A stretch of 64,000 bases of DNA from assembly GCF_028735875.1 (NCBI RefSeq), contig NZ_CP117834.1:2282001-2346000 (forward strand). Direction: 5' to 3'. Below are positions 17,733-25,433 of the stretch, piece after piece (within the stretch, counting starts at the first letter, position 1; each line of letters starts with the position of its first letter). The notes below the pieces were generated by a model, which worked only from the letters and a program-made list of their open reading frames with translations, was not told the DNA's origin and did no database searches. The position numbers were made by a program, and so were the translations under genes. The DNA is from Shouchella hunanensis (lineage in GTDB: Bacteria > Bacillota > Bacilli > Bacillales > Bacillaceae_D).

Positions 17733-18071
17733 ATGATTCCTGATGATACAGGAGTGGTTGTGATATCACACCAATTTAAAGAACCACCAAGCTATATGTG
17801 GAAACGACTTCAGCTTGAACTATCAATAAATCAGCTTTATTTCCTTCAAGCCACTTTAGGCCAATCCCTTCGAGCCAGCTTAGATACGAGCAGCGGCGCG
17901 TTTATTGACGCCCTTGAAGAGAAGGAAACAGAATTGACAAGAGATATGACAACACGAATTGAAATGGTTTCTTCTGAAGCAAAACAAGCGACACAATTAG
18001 CTGAAAACTATTTGGAAAATATCTCTACTCAGCGAGTATCCCTCCATTATAGGCGCATGCTTACCGATTAA
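17733..18071 (+). CDS. Small helical protein of unknown function, partner of the hydrolase-like gene
   Basis: A 112-residue soluble protein with a perfect AAGGAGG ribosome site, 19 bases behind the large gene, so in the same transcript. After a short N-terminal segment (VVISHQF) it is almost entirely helical, with heptad-like patterns in the LTRDMTTRIEMVSSEAKQAT region (about residues 68-87). It has the size and helical nature of small WXG/ESX-like or chaperone partners that sit beside large effectors, but there is no WXG motif. Family not recognised. A terminator-like hairpin follows at 18084. Confidence 0.65.
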   Translation: MIPDDTGVVVISHQFKEPPSYMWKRLQLELSINQLYFLQATLGQSLRASLDTSSGAFIDALEEKETELTRDMTTRIEMVSSEAKQATQLAENYLENISTQRVSLHYRRMLTD

Positions 18072-18083
18072 AAGTAGGTCTTT

Positions 18084-18116
18084 AAAACGCGCTGGTCGTG
18101 ATCAGGGTGTTTTTGT
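18084..18116 (+). terminator. Terminator after the lipoprotein-hydrolase operon
   Basis: AAAACGC pairs with GTGTTTT around an inner CTG/CAG pairing, and the T-rich tract TTTTTGTTTT follows. It lies 12 bases after the stop of the 112-residue gene. Confidence 0.65.
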
Positions 18117-18500
18117 TTTAAAGCAGTCTTTTTCATGTATGTTGATGATGCGCATTTGTCTAACTTAATGTAATAAAACAAATAATAATACTTAGCATAA
18201 TTAAATTCTTTATTTATATAATGAATGTCATAGAATAAAAGTATTACTTATTACCGTTCTGAAAAATGGTCGCTGTCATCAACCACGCGCCATATGACCT
18301 TTTTTACAATTAGATGAACTCTATTAAATTTTCTTTTATAAAGATCATCTATCAGAGGTCAAATAATAGATTTTTATTGTATGAAAAAAGGAAATCAGTG
18401 AATTTATTCAAACAATTAATAAAGAGCCAATTTCAAGTCAAAAGCTACAAAGAGGTTATCTTCATTTAGGAGAACCTTTTTTGAGAGTAATTTCACAATT
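18117..18500. other. AT-rich intergenic stretch
   Basis: No supported gene. An open frame without start codon at 18385-18537 reads like a protein fragment (for example INKEPISSQKLQRGYLHLGE) and runs into the CRISPR leader. It may be a remnant or chance. Nothing else was seen. Confidence 0.4.
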
Positions 18501-18660
18501 GGTGCGAACCCTAAGCGAACATAAAAACCATGGGTGACCCGCACCGCTTTTTTGACTTAATATGTAACAATGTGTAATTGGTTTTGCTGAAAATCTTTCT
18601 TGAAGGCTAATTTGTGGTAATATTTAGGGGGAGAAAGGTGCTTTTAAGCGTTCTCCCGCT
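18501..18660 (+). promoter_or_regulatory. Type I-C CRISPR leader, copy 3
   Basis: A 160-nt leader beginning GGTGCGAACCCTAAGCGAAC and containing GACCCGCACC, TATGTAACAATGTGTA and GGTAATATTTAGGGGG, ending directly at the first repeat of array 3. Closest to leader copy 2. Confidence 0.85.
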
Positions 18661-19154
18661 ATCGCTCTCTATATGAGTGCGTGGATTGAAATTACTACGA
18701 TGTCCAACGTTTTAAGGATGCTCAGATCGCACTCTATATGAGTGCGTGGATTGAAATAATCCATACACTGTCTATAACAGTAGTAAGTAAAATCGCACTC
18801 TATATGAGTGCGTGGATTGAAATATCATCACTAAGCTGTGGATAGGATTCACGCATCATCGCACTCTATATGAGTGCGTGGATTGAAATTCTTGTCTCAA
18901 CGTCAAAAAACACTCGCTTTAGCCATCGCACTCTACATGAGTGCGTGGATTGAAATTCTTGTGGATGTATGATTCTGTTTCTTCCGGCATTATCGCACTC
19001 TATATGAGTGCGTGGATTGAAATAATGACAGCCCTGAAATCAACTTACTACATGTAATCGCACTCTATATGAGTGCGTGGATTGAAATCAGCATTAGCGC
19101 CAGATGCCGTAAGTTGAATAGTATCGCACTCTCTAGAAGTGCGTGAATTCATAC
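18661..19154 (+). CRISPR. Type I-C CRISPR array 3 (8 repeats, 7 spacers)
   Basis: Repeats of 32 nt begin ATCGCACTCTATATGAGTGC and end GTGGATTGAAAT. They start at 18661, 18726, 18792, 18858, 18925, 18992, 19057 and 19123. Spacers are 33-35 nt. The leader-proximal repeat carries a private change (ATCGCTCTCT), the fifth has CTCTACATG, and the last is degenerate (CTAGAAGTGCGTGAATTCATAC at its end). Compared with array 1 the repeat differs at position 1 (A for G) and position 13 (A for G). No cas genes are in the window. Confidence 0.96.
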
Positions 19155-19194
19155 TGCAGAAATTAAGGGAATATGTTTAAAAAGGGTGGAAGGT

Positions 19195-20277
19195 ATGTCT
19201 ACAACTGGCATGAAAGCAAGTATCAATCAAGATACGTTAGTGAATTGTGTGAGTCAGCAGCTTAAGCGCTCTTTAACAAAAGGAGAGCTTGAATGGAACG
19301 TACAAGCTTTATCGGGAGAAGTGAATTTTACAACGCAAGGCATTTACCGTGTTTTTGGCTCGGCCCTTAAAAAGATAAAATGGTCGCTTATAATAAAAGT
19401 GATTCAAGAAGTAGAGGATAAACGGAACCCGCAGCACCATAATTATTGGAAACGAGAGGCTCTTATCCATCAAACCAGTATCCTTAATCGTTATTCGAAT
19501 GTCATAAAAAGCCCAACCTGTTATGAGGTCGAGGAAAAAAGTGATGGTACGATTTGGTTTTGGATGGAAGAAGTGAATGGAGTTCATAAGCAGTTCTCGA
19601 AGGAAGATTTTGCTGTTATAGCGAAATCAATCGGACACTTTAACGGAACGTACGTAAATGGTCCTGCTCACGACGAGGAATGGATTTGTCGGTCTTGGCT
19701 GGCATCTTGGATTAAAAGCAGTCAGAAGTACGCAATGCAAGTGAACGGGCTTGTCGATTCAAATCGGTTGAGTGAACAGGTGAACGATAGGTTACGAGCG
19801 TACCTCTCATTAACTTCTAACATGGATAAACAGTTGAATGTATTGAAAGCGCTTCCTAGAGTGCTTGCCCATCAAGACTTGAGTAAAGGAAATATATTTG
19901 TTAATCAGGAGCAAGTGACACTGATTGATTGGCAGTTTATGAGTCTTTCAGGAGTAGGAGAAGATTTAGGGAAGTTGTTTGGCGTTATGCTGAGTCAAGA
20001 AGCTATTCCTATTCAAGAAGCGGAAGAATACCAAAAGCTTTTGCTTCATTCTTACGTAGATGGATTGGCAGAGACAGGTAATCAACTAAACGAAGCACTT
20101 ATTCGATATGGCTTTTTTACGTCATTTGCTTTGAGATGTGTATGGGAAGTACCGAAACTTGTTGAACTTCACATAAAACAGCAAAACAACTGTAGCGAAT
20201 ATGAGCGTTTATTGAGCCTAACGAGCTATCAGCTAAAGGTTTATAGAGAGATTATGCGATTTCCTCTAGTCATCTAG
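19195..20277 (+). CDS. Aminoglycoside phosphotransferase (APH)-fold kinase, substrate unknown
   Basis: A 360-residue protein. VLAHQDLSKGNIFV (about residues 223-236) is the APH/choline-kinase catalytic loop with the catalytic Asp and metal Asn, and VTLIDWQFMSLSGVGEDLGKLFG (about 240-262; DWQ metal site) follows at the usual distance. Relatives phosphorylate small hydroxylated compounds; no antibiotic substrate can be inferred. It begins about 40 bases after CRISPR array 3. The ATG at 19195 follows GGGTGG; the GTG at 19186 is an alternative. It stands alone on this strand. Confidence 0.8.
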   Translation: MSTTGMKASINQDTLVNCVSQQLKRSLTKGELEWNVQALSGEVNFTTQGIYRVFGSALKKIKWSLIIKVIQEVEDKRNPQHHNYWKREALIHQTSILNRYSNVIKSPTCYEVEEKSDGTIWFWMEEVNGVHKQFSKEDFAVIAKSIGHFNGTYVNGPAHDEEWICRSWLASWIKSSQKYAMQVNGLVDSNRLSEQVNDRLRAYLSLTSNMDKQLNVLKALPRVLAHQDLSKGNIFVNQEQVTLIDWQFMSLSGVGEDLGKLFGVMLSQEAIPIQEAEEYQKLLLHSYVDGLAETGNQLNEALIRYGFFTSFALRCVWEVPKLVELHIKQQNNCSEYERLLSLTSYQLKVYREIMRFPLVI

Positions 20278-20358
20278 TATCACTGGTGGAAATAGGGTGA
20301 GAATGCACGATGACTCCCCCTACTTCCTAGTAAAACAATCTGAGGGTTACCAACAATG

Positions 20359-21138
20359 TCATGAAGGAATAAGGGAAAAATACTTTAATGCATGCTCAAT
20401 ACCGTTTTCTGAAGAAGACTTAGTAATGTAATCGGCAACTTGTTTTATCCCATGAGAACCGTTTTCCATTGCAACTCCAACGGAAACATAAGATAACATT
20501 TCTATATCATTGTCCCCATCTCCAAAAGCAATTGCACGAGAACGGTCAAGGTGAAAGTAATGTAACACGCTTTCGATAGCCCGTGCTTTACTAATATCTG
20601 TTTCCAACACATTTAAAATGTAAGGATGCCAGCGCTTGAACTGCAGCAATGGGAACGCTGTCTTGTAGAGCTGTTCAATTCGTTCATCTCCAAATAGACA
20701 AAGCAAATGGACAGGTAAAAGAGTATCTTTTTGTCGGATTGGTGGATTGGTAGCGAGTGATAGAGTTTCCTGTAAGGCTTGTGTTATTTTCTCATTTTGA
20801 AAACCATTCATATGAAACGTGTGACTGTAAAACGATAAGGCGTGCTGGTGTTGCCGTGCGAAGTTTTCAATCGCCTGCACCGTCTTTACATTCATGCATT
20901 GACTGTAAATGACGTCGTTTTGATGTGTAACAAGCCCTCCATTTGCAGTGATAAACGTCGTGATACCGAGCTTCTTTAACTCTTCACACATAGATAATGG
21001 TCGACCAGTGGCAGCCACGACGCGTGTCCCTTGATTTAGTAATGTGTGAATTGATTTTTTGGAAGACTCAGGTATGCATCCGGTTTGATTGTTCGTGAGC
21101 GTCCCATCAACGTCAAAAAAGACGATGTCGTAAGTCAT
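20359..21138 (-). CDS. Cof-type HAD-IIB phosphatase
   Basis: A 259-residue HAD hydrolase. FFDVDGTLTNN (about residues 6-16) is motif I, VVAATGRPLSM (about 37-47) motif II, and AIAFGDGDNDIEMLSYVSVG (about 208-227) motif IV. The cap is the C2 (IIB) type, as in Cof/YkrA-like sugar-phosphate or FMN/PLP phosphatases. Its ATG overlaps the stop of the upstream kinase gene by 4 bases, so kinase and phosphatase are co-translated. Substrate unknown. Confidence 0.9.
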   Translation of the reverse strand: MTYDIVFFDVDGTLTNNQTGCIPESSKKSIHTLLNQGTRVVAATGRPLSMCEELKKLGITTFITANGGLVTHQNDVIYSQCMNVKTVQAIENFARQHQHALSFYSHTFHMNGFQNEKITQALQETLSLATNPPIRQKDTLLPVHLLCLFGDERIEQLYKTAFPLLQFKRWHPYILNVLETDISKARAIESVLHYFHLDRSRAIAFGDGDNDIEMLSYVSVGVAMENGSHGIKQVADYITKSSSENGIEHALKYFSLIPS

Positions 21139-21998
21139 TTAAACCCTCCCAATTTTTTTAATTTAAGAAAACGGTTAACAAAAGGGCTAGCTTTGTCTAG
21201 CTCTTTTTGTTCGTGCAAGTAAAGTAGATGGTGGAAAAGTGGTTGAAGTCCATAAAACCGTTTTACTCGTTCAACGATGCCTTGCTTGCATTCATCTGTT
21301 TTGTAATAACGTAATACAGAAAGAACCGTATCAAGACCATATGTCCAATAAAGACCAGCAAAATCAAAAGCGGGATCACTTAATTGTGCGTCTGTAAAAT
21401 CAATGATTCCGACTAACTTTTGTTCGCTTTGGCTATAGATCATGTTAGCCGTTGTAAGGTCTCCGTGAATGGGCACTAATAGCCGAGTGTCTGTTGATAA
21501 TGTTTCTAAGAAAGTCTCAAATACAACGTCTATCGCACGGATGATGTTGGTTTCGAGCTGTGGAAAGATGATCTGTTGCAAGTGATTATACAGAGTTTTC
21601 CAAAACGAATGACTATGAATGGCATGTAAATTAGGCAGTTCATCAACAGTGATATGATGTAAAGCTGTTAAGAAATTCCCTATGTGCTGACAATCCGTTG
21701 TTGAAAGTGTGACTTGTTCTTCAATGGTTTTGACTGGAACACCAGCAATAAGAGGATAGGAAAGGCCAACTAAAGTCTCTTCTATAAAGAGTGGAGTCAG
21801 TTTTGGAACAGACAAGCTAGGTTGTCTTGCTTGTAAAGCGCGGTTTAACTCTAACTCCCTATGTAGTGCCGTCTCTAAACCTCTTTTTTTAGGAAAACGA
21901 AACACAAGAGTGTCATTTACAAACAAGATGGTATGATCCCAACCTGATTGTATATGTTCTAGCTTATAAATTGGTAGGGTAGAATCGCATTGTCTAAT
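21135..21998 (-). CDS. APH-family phosphotransferase, probably ATT-initiated
   Basis: A phosphotransferase of about 287 residues. VPIHGDLTTANMIY and GIIDFTDAQLSDPAFDFAGL are the catalytic and metal loops of the APH family. The first ATG/GTG/TTG-type codon is a TTG at 21926, but the frame continues upstream through IYKLEHIQSGWDHTI, which is the usual N terminus of this family. The frame is closed by a stop upstream of 22012. The only plausible start with a ribosome site is an ATT at 21998, five bases after GGGAGG. Either this is a rare ATT start or a mutated ATG. It is co-translated with the Cof phosphatase downstream. Confidence 0.8.
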   Translation of the reverse strand: MRQCDSTLPIYKLEHIQSGWDHTILFVNDTLVFRFPKKRGLETALHRELELNRALQARQPSLSVPKLTPLFIEETLVGLSYPLIAGVPVKTIEEQVTLSTTDCQHIGNFLTALHHITVDELPNLHAIHSHSFWKTLYNHLQQIIFPQLETNIIRAIDVVFETFLETLSTDTRLLVPIHGDLTTANMIYSQSEQKLVGIIDFTDAQLSDPAFDFAGLYWTYGLDTVLSVLRYYKTDECKQGIVERVKRFYGLQPLFHHLLYLHEQKELDKASPFVNRFLKLKKLGGFK

Positions 21999-22203
21999 GC
22001 GTTCCTCCCAGTCTTCTAGAAATCTCTATAGAGCTTTAAATGGCCACCGATCGGTACGCAATGGTTGAAAAGTAAAGTTCTTATTCAGCAAAGAAAGCGG
22101 TGGCAAGCTGTTTGAGTTTCATAAAACATCCTTCTTAAACGTAATTTCGACATTTATGCTTTAAATCCTCGTTGAGCAATGGAAAAGAGACAATATAAAA
22201 CGG

Positions 22204-22233
22204 TTGACATTGTATATATAGTATATGTACAAT
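22204..22233 (+). promoter_or_regulatory. Promoter and palindromic operator of the GntR-ABC operon
   Basis: TTGACA at 22204-22209 and TACAAT at 22228-22233 with an 18-base spacer. The spacer is a near-perfect palindrome (22210-22232, arms TTGTATATATA and TATATGTACAA around a central G), suited for autoregulation by the GntR/YtrA-type protein encoded 31 bases downstream. Confidence 0.75.
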
Positions 22234-22263
22234 AGTTACAAAGATAACAATTGAGAGGTACCT

Positions 22264-22641
22264 ATGAATATTATCTTATCAAATGCGTCACAAGAACCAA
22301 TCTATGTGCAAATTAAAAATCAAATTAAACAAAGCATATTGAGAGGGGAGTTGATGGAAGGCGACCCGCTACCTTCCATGCGAAAACTAGCTAAAGAATT
22401 ACAAATTAGTGTCATCACGACAAAGCGCGCATACGAAGAATTAGAGCGAGACGGCTTTATCATTTCGTATGTTGGAAAAGGGTCATTTATAGCAGGACAA
22501 AATCAAGATCTCATTCAAGAGAGGCGTTTGCAAATGGTTGAACAAGGCTTGGCGGAAATTGTGAAAGAAAGTAAAAATCTAGATATTTCTCTTCATCAAC
22601 TTCAAGAATTACTGGTAATGCTATATGAGGAGGAAGAGTAA
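22264..22641 (+). CDS. GntR/YtrA-subfamily transcriptional repressor
   Basis: A 125-residue protein. The N-terminal winged helix is typical: PIYVQIKNQIKQSILRGEL, then LPSMRKLAKELQISVITTKRAYEELERDGFI (about residues 36-66, with the recognition helix in VITTKRAYEELE), ending YVGKGSFI. The C-terminal part is short (about 45 residues), as in the YtrA group, which regulates ABC transporter operons. The next gene starts on the base after its stop. The palindrome in its promoter spacer is the likely operator. Confidence 0.92.
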   Translation: MNIILSNASQEPIYVQIKNQIKQSILRGELMEGDPLPSMRKLAKELQISVITTKRAYEELERDGFIISYVGKGSFIAGQNQDLIQERRLQMVEQGLAEIVKESKNLDISLHQLQELLVMLYEEEE

Positions 22642-23502
22642 ATGGAAGAAGTCGTCACGTTTCATCATGTTCATAAAACGTATAAAAACTTTTTGTTAAG
22701 AGATATCTCTTTCTCCGTTAAAAAAGGGTTTATTACGGGGTTTATTGGACCGAATGGTGCAGGGAAAACAACAACAATTAAACTGATGCTTGATTTAGTG
22801 CAACCTGATTCAGGCGAAATCAAGTTGTTTAATCAGACATATCAGTCTAATAGGGAAGAATTAAAGCAACGGGTAGGAGTTGTTTTCTCCGATCACCATC
22901 TTTACCAGCACTTGACCATTGAAAAAATGAAGAAAATTGTCTCGAACTTCTACATTAAATGGGATGATGATCGATTTGAACACTACTTAAAAAAGTTCAA
23001 CTTGCGTTCCAATCAAAAGATTGGTCAATTGTCAAAAGGGATGGGAATGAAGCTTTCGATTGCGATTGCGTTATCCCATCACGCTGATTTGATTGTATTA
23101 GATGAACCAACAGCAGCCCTTGATCCAATAAGCCGCAGAGAAATTTTGCAGCTGTTAATGGACATCATTCAAGATGAAGAAAAAGCCGTATTTTTTTCAA
23201 CGCATATTACGACTGACTTAGAGCAAATTGCCGATTATATCCTGTTTCTCCATAATGGAACGGTCATTTTAAATGATGAAAAAGACGCGATTCTTGATCA
23301 GCATGTTATTGTAAGAGGTGCTATCGACTTGCTTGATCCAGATACTCGGAAATTGTTTTTACAAGTGAAAGAGACATCGGTTGGCTTTGAAGCGTTGACC
23401 AATCAAGCTAGTCTTGTAAGACGTCTAATGGGAGAAGAAGTGGTGATGGAGAAGGCGTCTTTAGAAGAGATTATGGTGTATACGATCGGTGACATGTCTT
23501 AA
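22642..23502 (+). CDS. ABC transporter ATP-binding protein (YtrB-like) 1
   Basis: A 286-residue ABC ATPase. Walker A GPNGAGKTTTIKL (about residues 37-49), a signature in LSKGMGMKLSIAIAL (about 132-146) rather than the strict LSGG, and Walker B ADLIVLDEPTAALDP (about 150-164). This LSKGM form is usual for the YtrB/YhcG-type exporters paired with GntR/YtrA regulators. GAGGAGG lies within the end of the regulator gene. With the second ATPase and the permease it probably forms a heteromeric exporter; the substrate is unknown. Confidence 0.9.
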   Translation: MEEVVTFHHVHKTYKNFLLRDISFSVKKGFITGFIGPNGAGKTTTIKLMLDLVQPDSGEIKLFNQTYQSNREELKQRVGVVFSDHHLYQHLTIEKMKKIVSNFYIKWDDDRFEHYLKKFNLRSNQKIGQLSKGMGMKLSIAIALSHHADLIVLDEPTAALDPISRREILQLLMDIIQDEEKAVFFSTHITTDLEQIADYILFLHNGTVILNDEKDAILDQHVIVRGAIDLLDPDTRKLFLQVKETSVGFEALTNQASLVRRLMGEEVVMEKASLEEIMVYTIGDMS

Positions 23503-23504
23503 CT

Positions 23505-23524
23505 ATGTATAACCATAGTTGTGA
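23505..23524. other. Hairpin between the two ATPase genes
   Basis: AACTATG and CATAGTT pair perfectly over a 6-base loop just after the first ATPase stop. There is no T-tract, so it is more likely an mRNA-stabilising hairpin than a terminator. Confidence 0.4.
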
Positions 23525-23584
23525 AAACAACGAAGATACAAAGAGACTATTGTTAGAATATTAGGGTAAAAGGAGATTGCAATT

Positions 23585-24421
23585 GTGAATGCTTTAGTGG
23601 AAGTAAATGAACTAAATAAAACATTTAAGCAAGGTGGCTTTGGTTTAGAAAATATTTCGTTTACCATAAAACCAGGCTCTATTGTTGGCTTTATTGGGGA
23701 AAATGGTGCAGGTAAATCCACAACCATTGGTTCTATCATTGGTTCCATTCGTAAGGACCATGGTGTTGTTCGTATATTTGGTCAGGAAATGCAAGATGGA
23801 AAAGACTTTGTTAAAGAAGATATTGGGGTTGTGTTCGATACTGTTCAACTCCCCGAAGAACTAACCATTGTGAAACTAGAACGTGTGTTTAATGGAATTT
23901 ATCGCAATTGGAATAAAGAGATGTTTTATTCATATGTAGAGCAATTCTCTTTACCAAGGAAAAAGAAAATACGCTCTTTTTCAAGAGGGATGTCGATGAA
24001 AGTATCGGTTGCTGTGGCGCTCTCCCACGATGCAAAGTTGCTTCTTTTAGATGAAGCAACGGCAGGGCTTGATCCCAGTGGACGCGATGATCTTCTGAAC
24101 GTATTACGTACGTTTGTCAGTGATGGAAAGCGATCCATACTTCTTTCTTCTCATATAACGAGTGATATTGAGAAGATTGCCGATTCGCTTATTTTCATTA
24201 AAGGTGGCAGGATTTTATTTGATATTGAGAAAGAATCATTGCTTTCGACTTACCGCATACGATCGTGTACGAAGAAGGAATTTGATTCTTTACCAAAAGC
24301 GGAGATTGTCGCGTATCGAGAACAAGAGACGTTTGTTTCCGTTCTTGTTAAAGGGAAAGAGGGCAAGGCGCCATCTATTGATGAAATCACAGTATTGCTA
24401 ATGCGAGGTGTTCATGTATGA
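23585..24421 (+). CDS. ABC transporter ATP-binding protein 2
   Basis: A 278-residue ABC ATPase. Walker A GENGAGKSTTIGSI (about residues 37-50), signature FSRGMSMKVSVAVAL (about 132-146) and Walker B KLLLLDEATAGLDPSG (about 151-166); note DEA rather than DEP. The GTG start is preceded by AAAGGAG at 9 bases. Paralogous to the preceding ATPase. Its stop overlaps the permease start as ATGA, so a heterodimeric ATPase feeding one permease is the simplest model. Confidence 0.9.
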   Translation: MNALVEVNELNKTFKQGGFGLENISFTIKPGSIVGFIGENGAGKSTTIGSIIGSIRKDHGVVRIFGQEMQDGKDFVKEDIGVVFDTVQLPEELTIVKLERVFNGIYRNWNKEMFYSYVEQFSLPRKKKIRSFSRGMSMKVSVAVALSHDAKLLLLDEATAGLDPSGRDDLLNVLRTFVSDGKRSILLSSHITSDIEKIADSLIFIKGGRILFDIEKESLLSTYRIRSCTKKEFDSLPKAEIVAYREQETFVSVLVKGKEGKAPSIDEITVLLMRGVHV

Positions 24422-25074
24422 AAGGGTTATTATTAAATCAATATTATAGTGTGCAAAAATCGATATGGGTATATGCGTTGCTTGCATTCGTCATTCCGGT
24501 CGTTATCCTTATATTCTTTGAAGGGGGTATGCTCGATCGATTAGCGGCTTTTGTTGCGATTGGTTTTATGGTTTCACCGGCGTTAGAGGTGTTAAAGCAT
24601 GAAGGGAAGTCAGGTTGGAGTAAATATATGGCTACACTTCCAATAAGTCGCGCCAAAGTTGTTCAAAGTCACTATTTATTCTTTGTTCTATTACTTCTAG
24701 TTGGTGTTGGTCTTGCTGGGGCCGCTTATTTCATCGCAACTCAATTATTTAACCAGGTGCCTACTGATTATTTCTTTGTTGGAATCTTGTCGATCATTGG
24801 CATTGTGTTAACCTCTGGAGTTATTACGTACCCCTTAACCTACATCCTTGGTGCCGAAAAAAGTGACATGATTTTGCTTTTAGGAATGGGTGGCTCAATT
24901 GGTGTTTACTTATTGACTTTTACGGTTTTTTCAATGGTATTTAATAAAGAGGGAACTTATTTTGGATCCGATGCCGATTTATTTTTTGGCTTATTGTTTA
25001 TTGGCATCACCCTCATCGTGTTTGTCCTTTCCTATATCGTGTCACTCATTCTGTACAAACGAAAAGAATTTTAA
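24418..25074 (+). CDS. ABC-2 type membrane permease
   Basis: A 218-residue protein with six hydrophobic segments and a cytosolic stretch EVLKHEGKSGWSKYMATLPI between the second and third, a feature of ABC-2 permeases working with YtrB-like ATPases. Overlaps the second ATPase gene by 4 bases and is followed by a strong terminator, closing the GntR operon. Substrate unknown; related systems respond to cell-envelope stress. Confidence 0.85.
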   Translation: MKGLLLNQYYSVQKSIWVYALLAFVIPVVILIFFEGGMLDRLAAFVAIGFMVSPALEVLKHEGKSGWSKYMATLPISRAKVVQSHYLFFVLLLLVGVGLAGAAYFIATQLFNQVPTDYFFVGILSIIGIVLTSGVITYPLTYILGAEKSDMILLLGMGGSIGVYLLTFTVFSMVFNKEGTYFGSDADLFFGLLFIGITLIVFVLSYIVSLILYKRKEF

Positions 25075-25080
25075 AGGAAG

Positions 25081-25105
25081 CGCATCTAATGCAGATGCGT
25101 TTTTT
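25081..25105 (+). terminator. Terminator of the GntR-ABC operon
   Basis: CGCATCT, 5-base loop, AGATGCG, then TTTTTT. Confidence 0.9.
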
Positions 25106-25164
25106 CATGTGAAGTGGGTATACAACGGATAGTAACGCTCAACTTGTATAGGGAGGCGAACAGA

Positions 25165-25344
25165 GTGAAGGTGCTAGTATTTTGTGAGAAATGCGGAAAC
25201 CCTAAAAGGTTATCAAATTATGTGTTAAAGGCGTATATTGCAACCGCTCATCATGTTTATTGTGACGTGTGTCAGCACGAAAACGAAGTAACCTCAAACT
25301 TAAGACGCTATGCGTTTCAATTAAGGAGAAAACAAGGGTATTAA
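25165..25344 (+). CDS. Small zinc-ribbon-like protein
   Basis: A 59-residue protein with two C-x2-C pairs, CEKCGN (about residues 7-12) and CDVCQ (about 35-39), which could bind one zinc ion. The rest is basic. GTG at 25165 follows GGGAGG at a good distance; the in-frame ATG-type start at 25114 would lie at the end of the preceding terminator region and lacks a ribosome site. A terminator follows directly. Function unknown. Confidence 0.7.
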   Translation: MKVLVFCEKCGNPKRLSNYVLKAYIATAHHVYCDVCQHENEVTSNLRRYAFQLRRKQGY

Positions 25345-25351
25345 TCATTTT

Positions 25352-25377
25352 AAAGCCTAAAAGGCTTTTTTTATTTT
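25352..25377 (+). terminator. Terminator after the zinc-ribbon gene
   Basis: AAAGCC, short AAAA-type loop, GGCTTTTTTT, 8 bases after the stop codon. Confidence 0.85.
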
Positions 25378-25433
25378 GCCTATCGTTCATGATAGAGTAA
25401 GGGTGAGTGAATAGAAAGGGAGGGGAAATTGGA

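Noticed and set aside
18117..18500. Possible transposon or prophage edge near the CRISPR array
   Set aside because: No terminal inverted repeats, transposase fragment or target-site duplication could be seen.
19195..20277. Aminoglycoside resistance gene
   Set aside because: Only the general APH-fold kinase motifs are present; nothing points to an antibiotic substrate.
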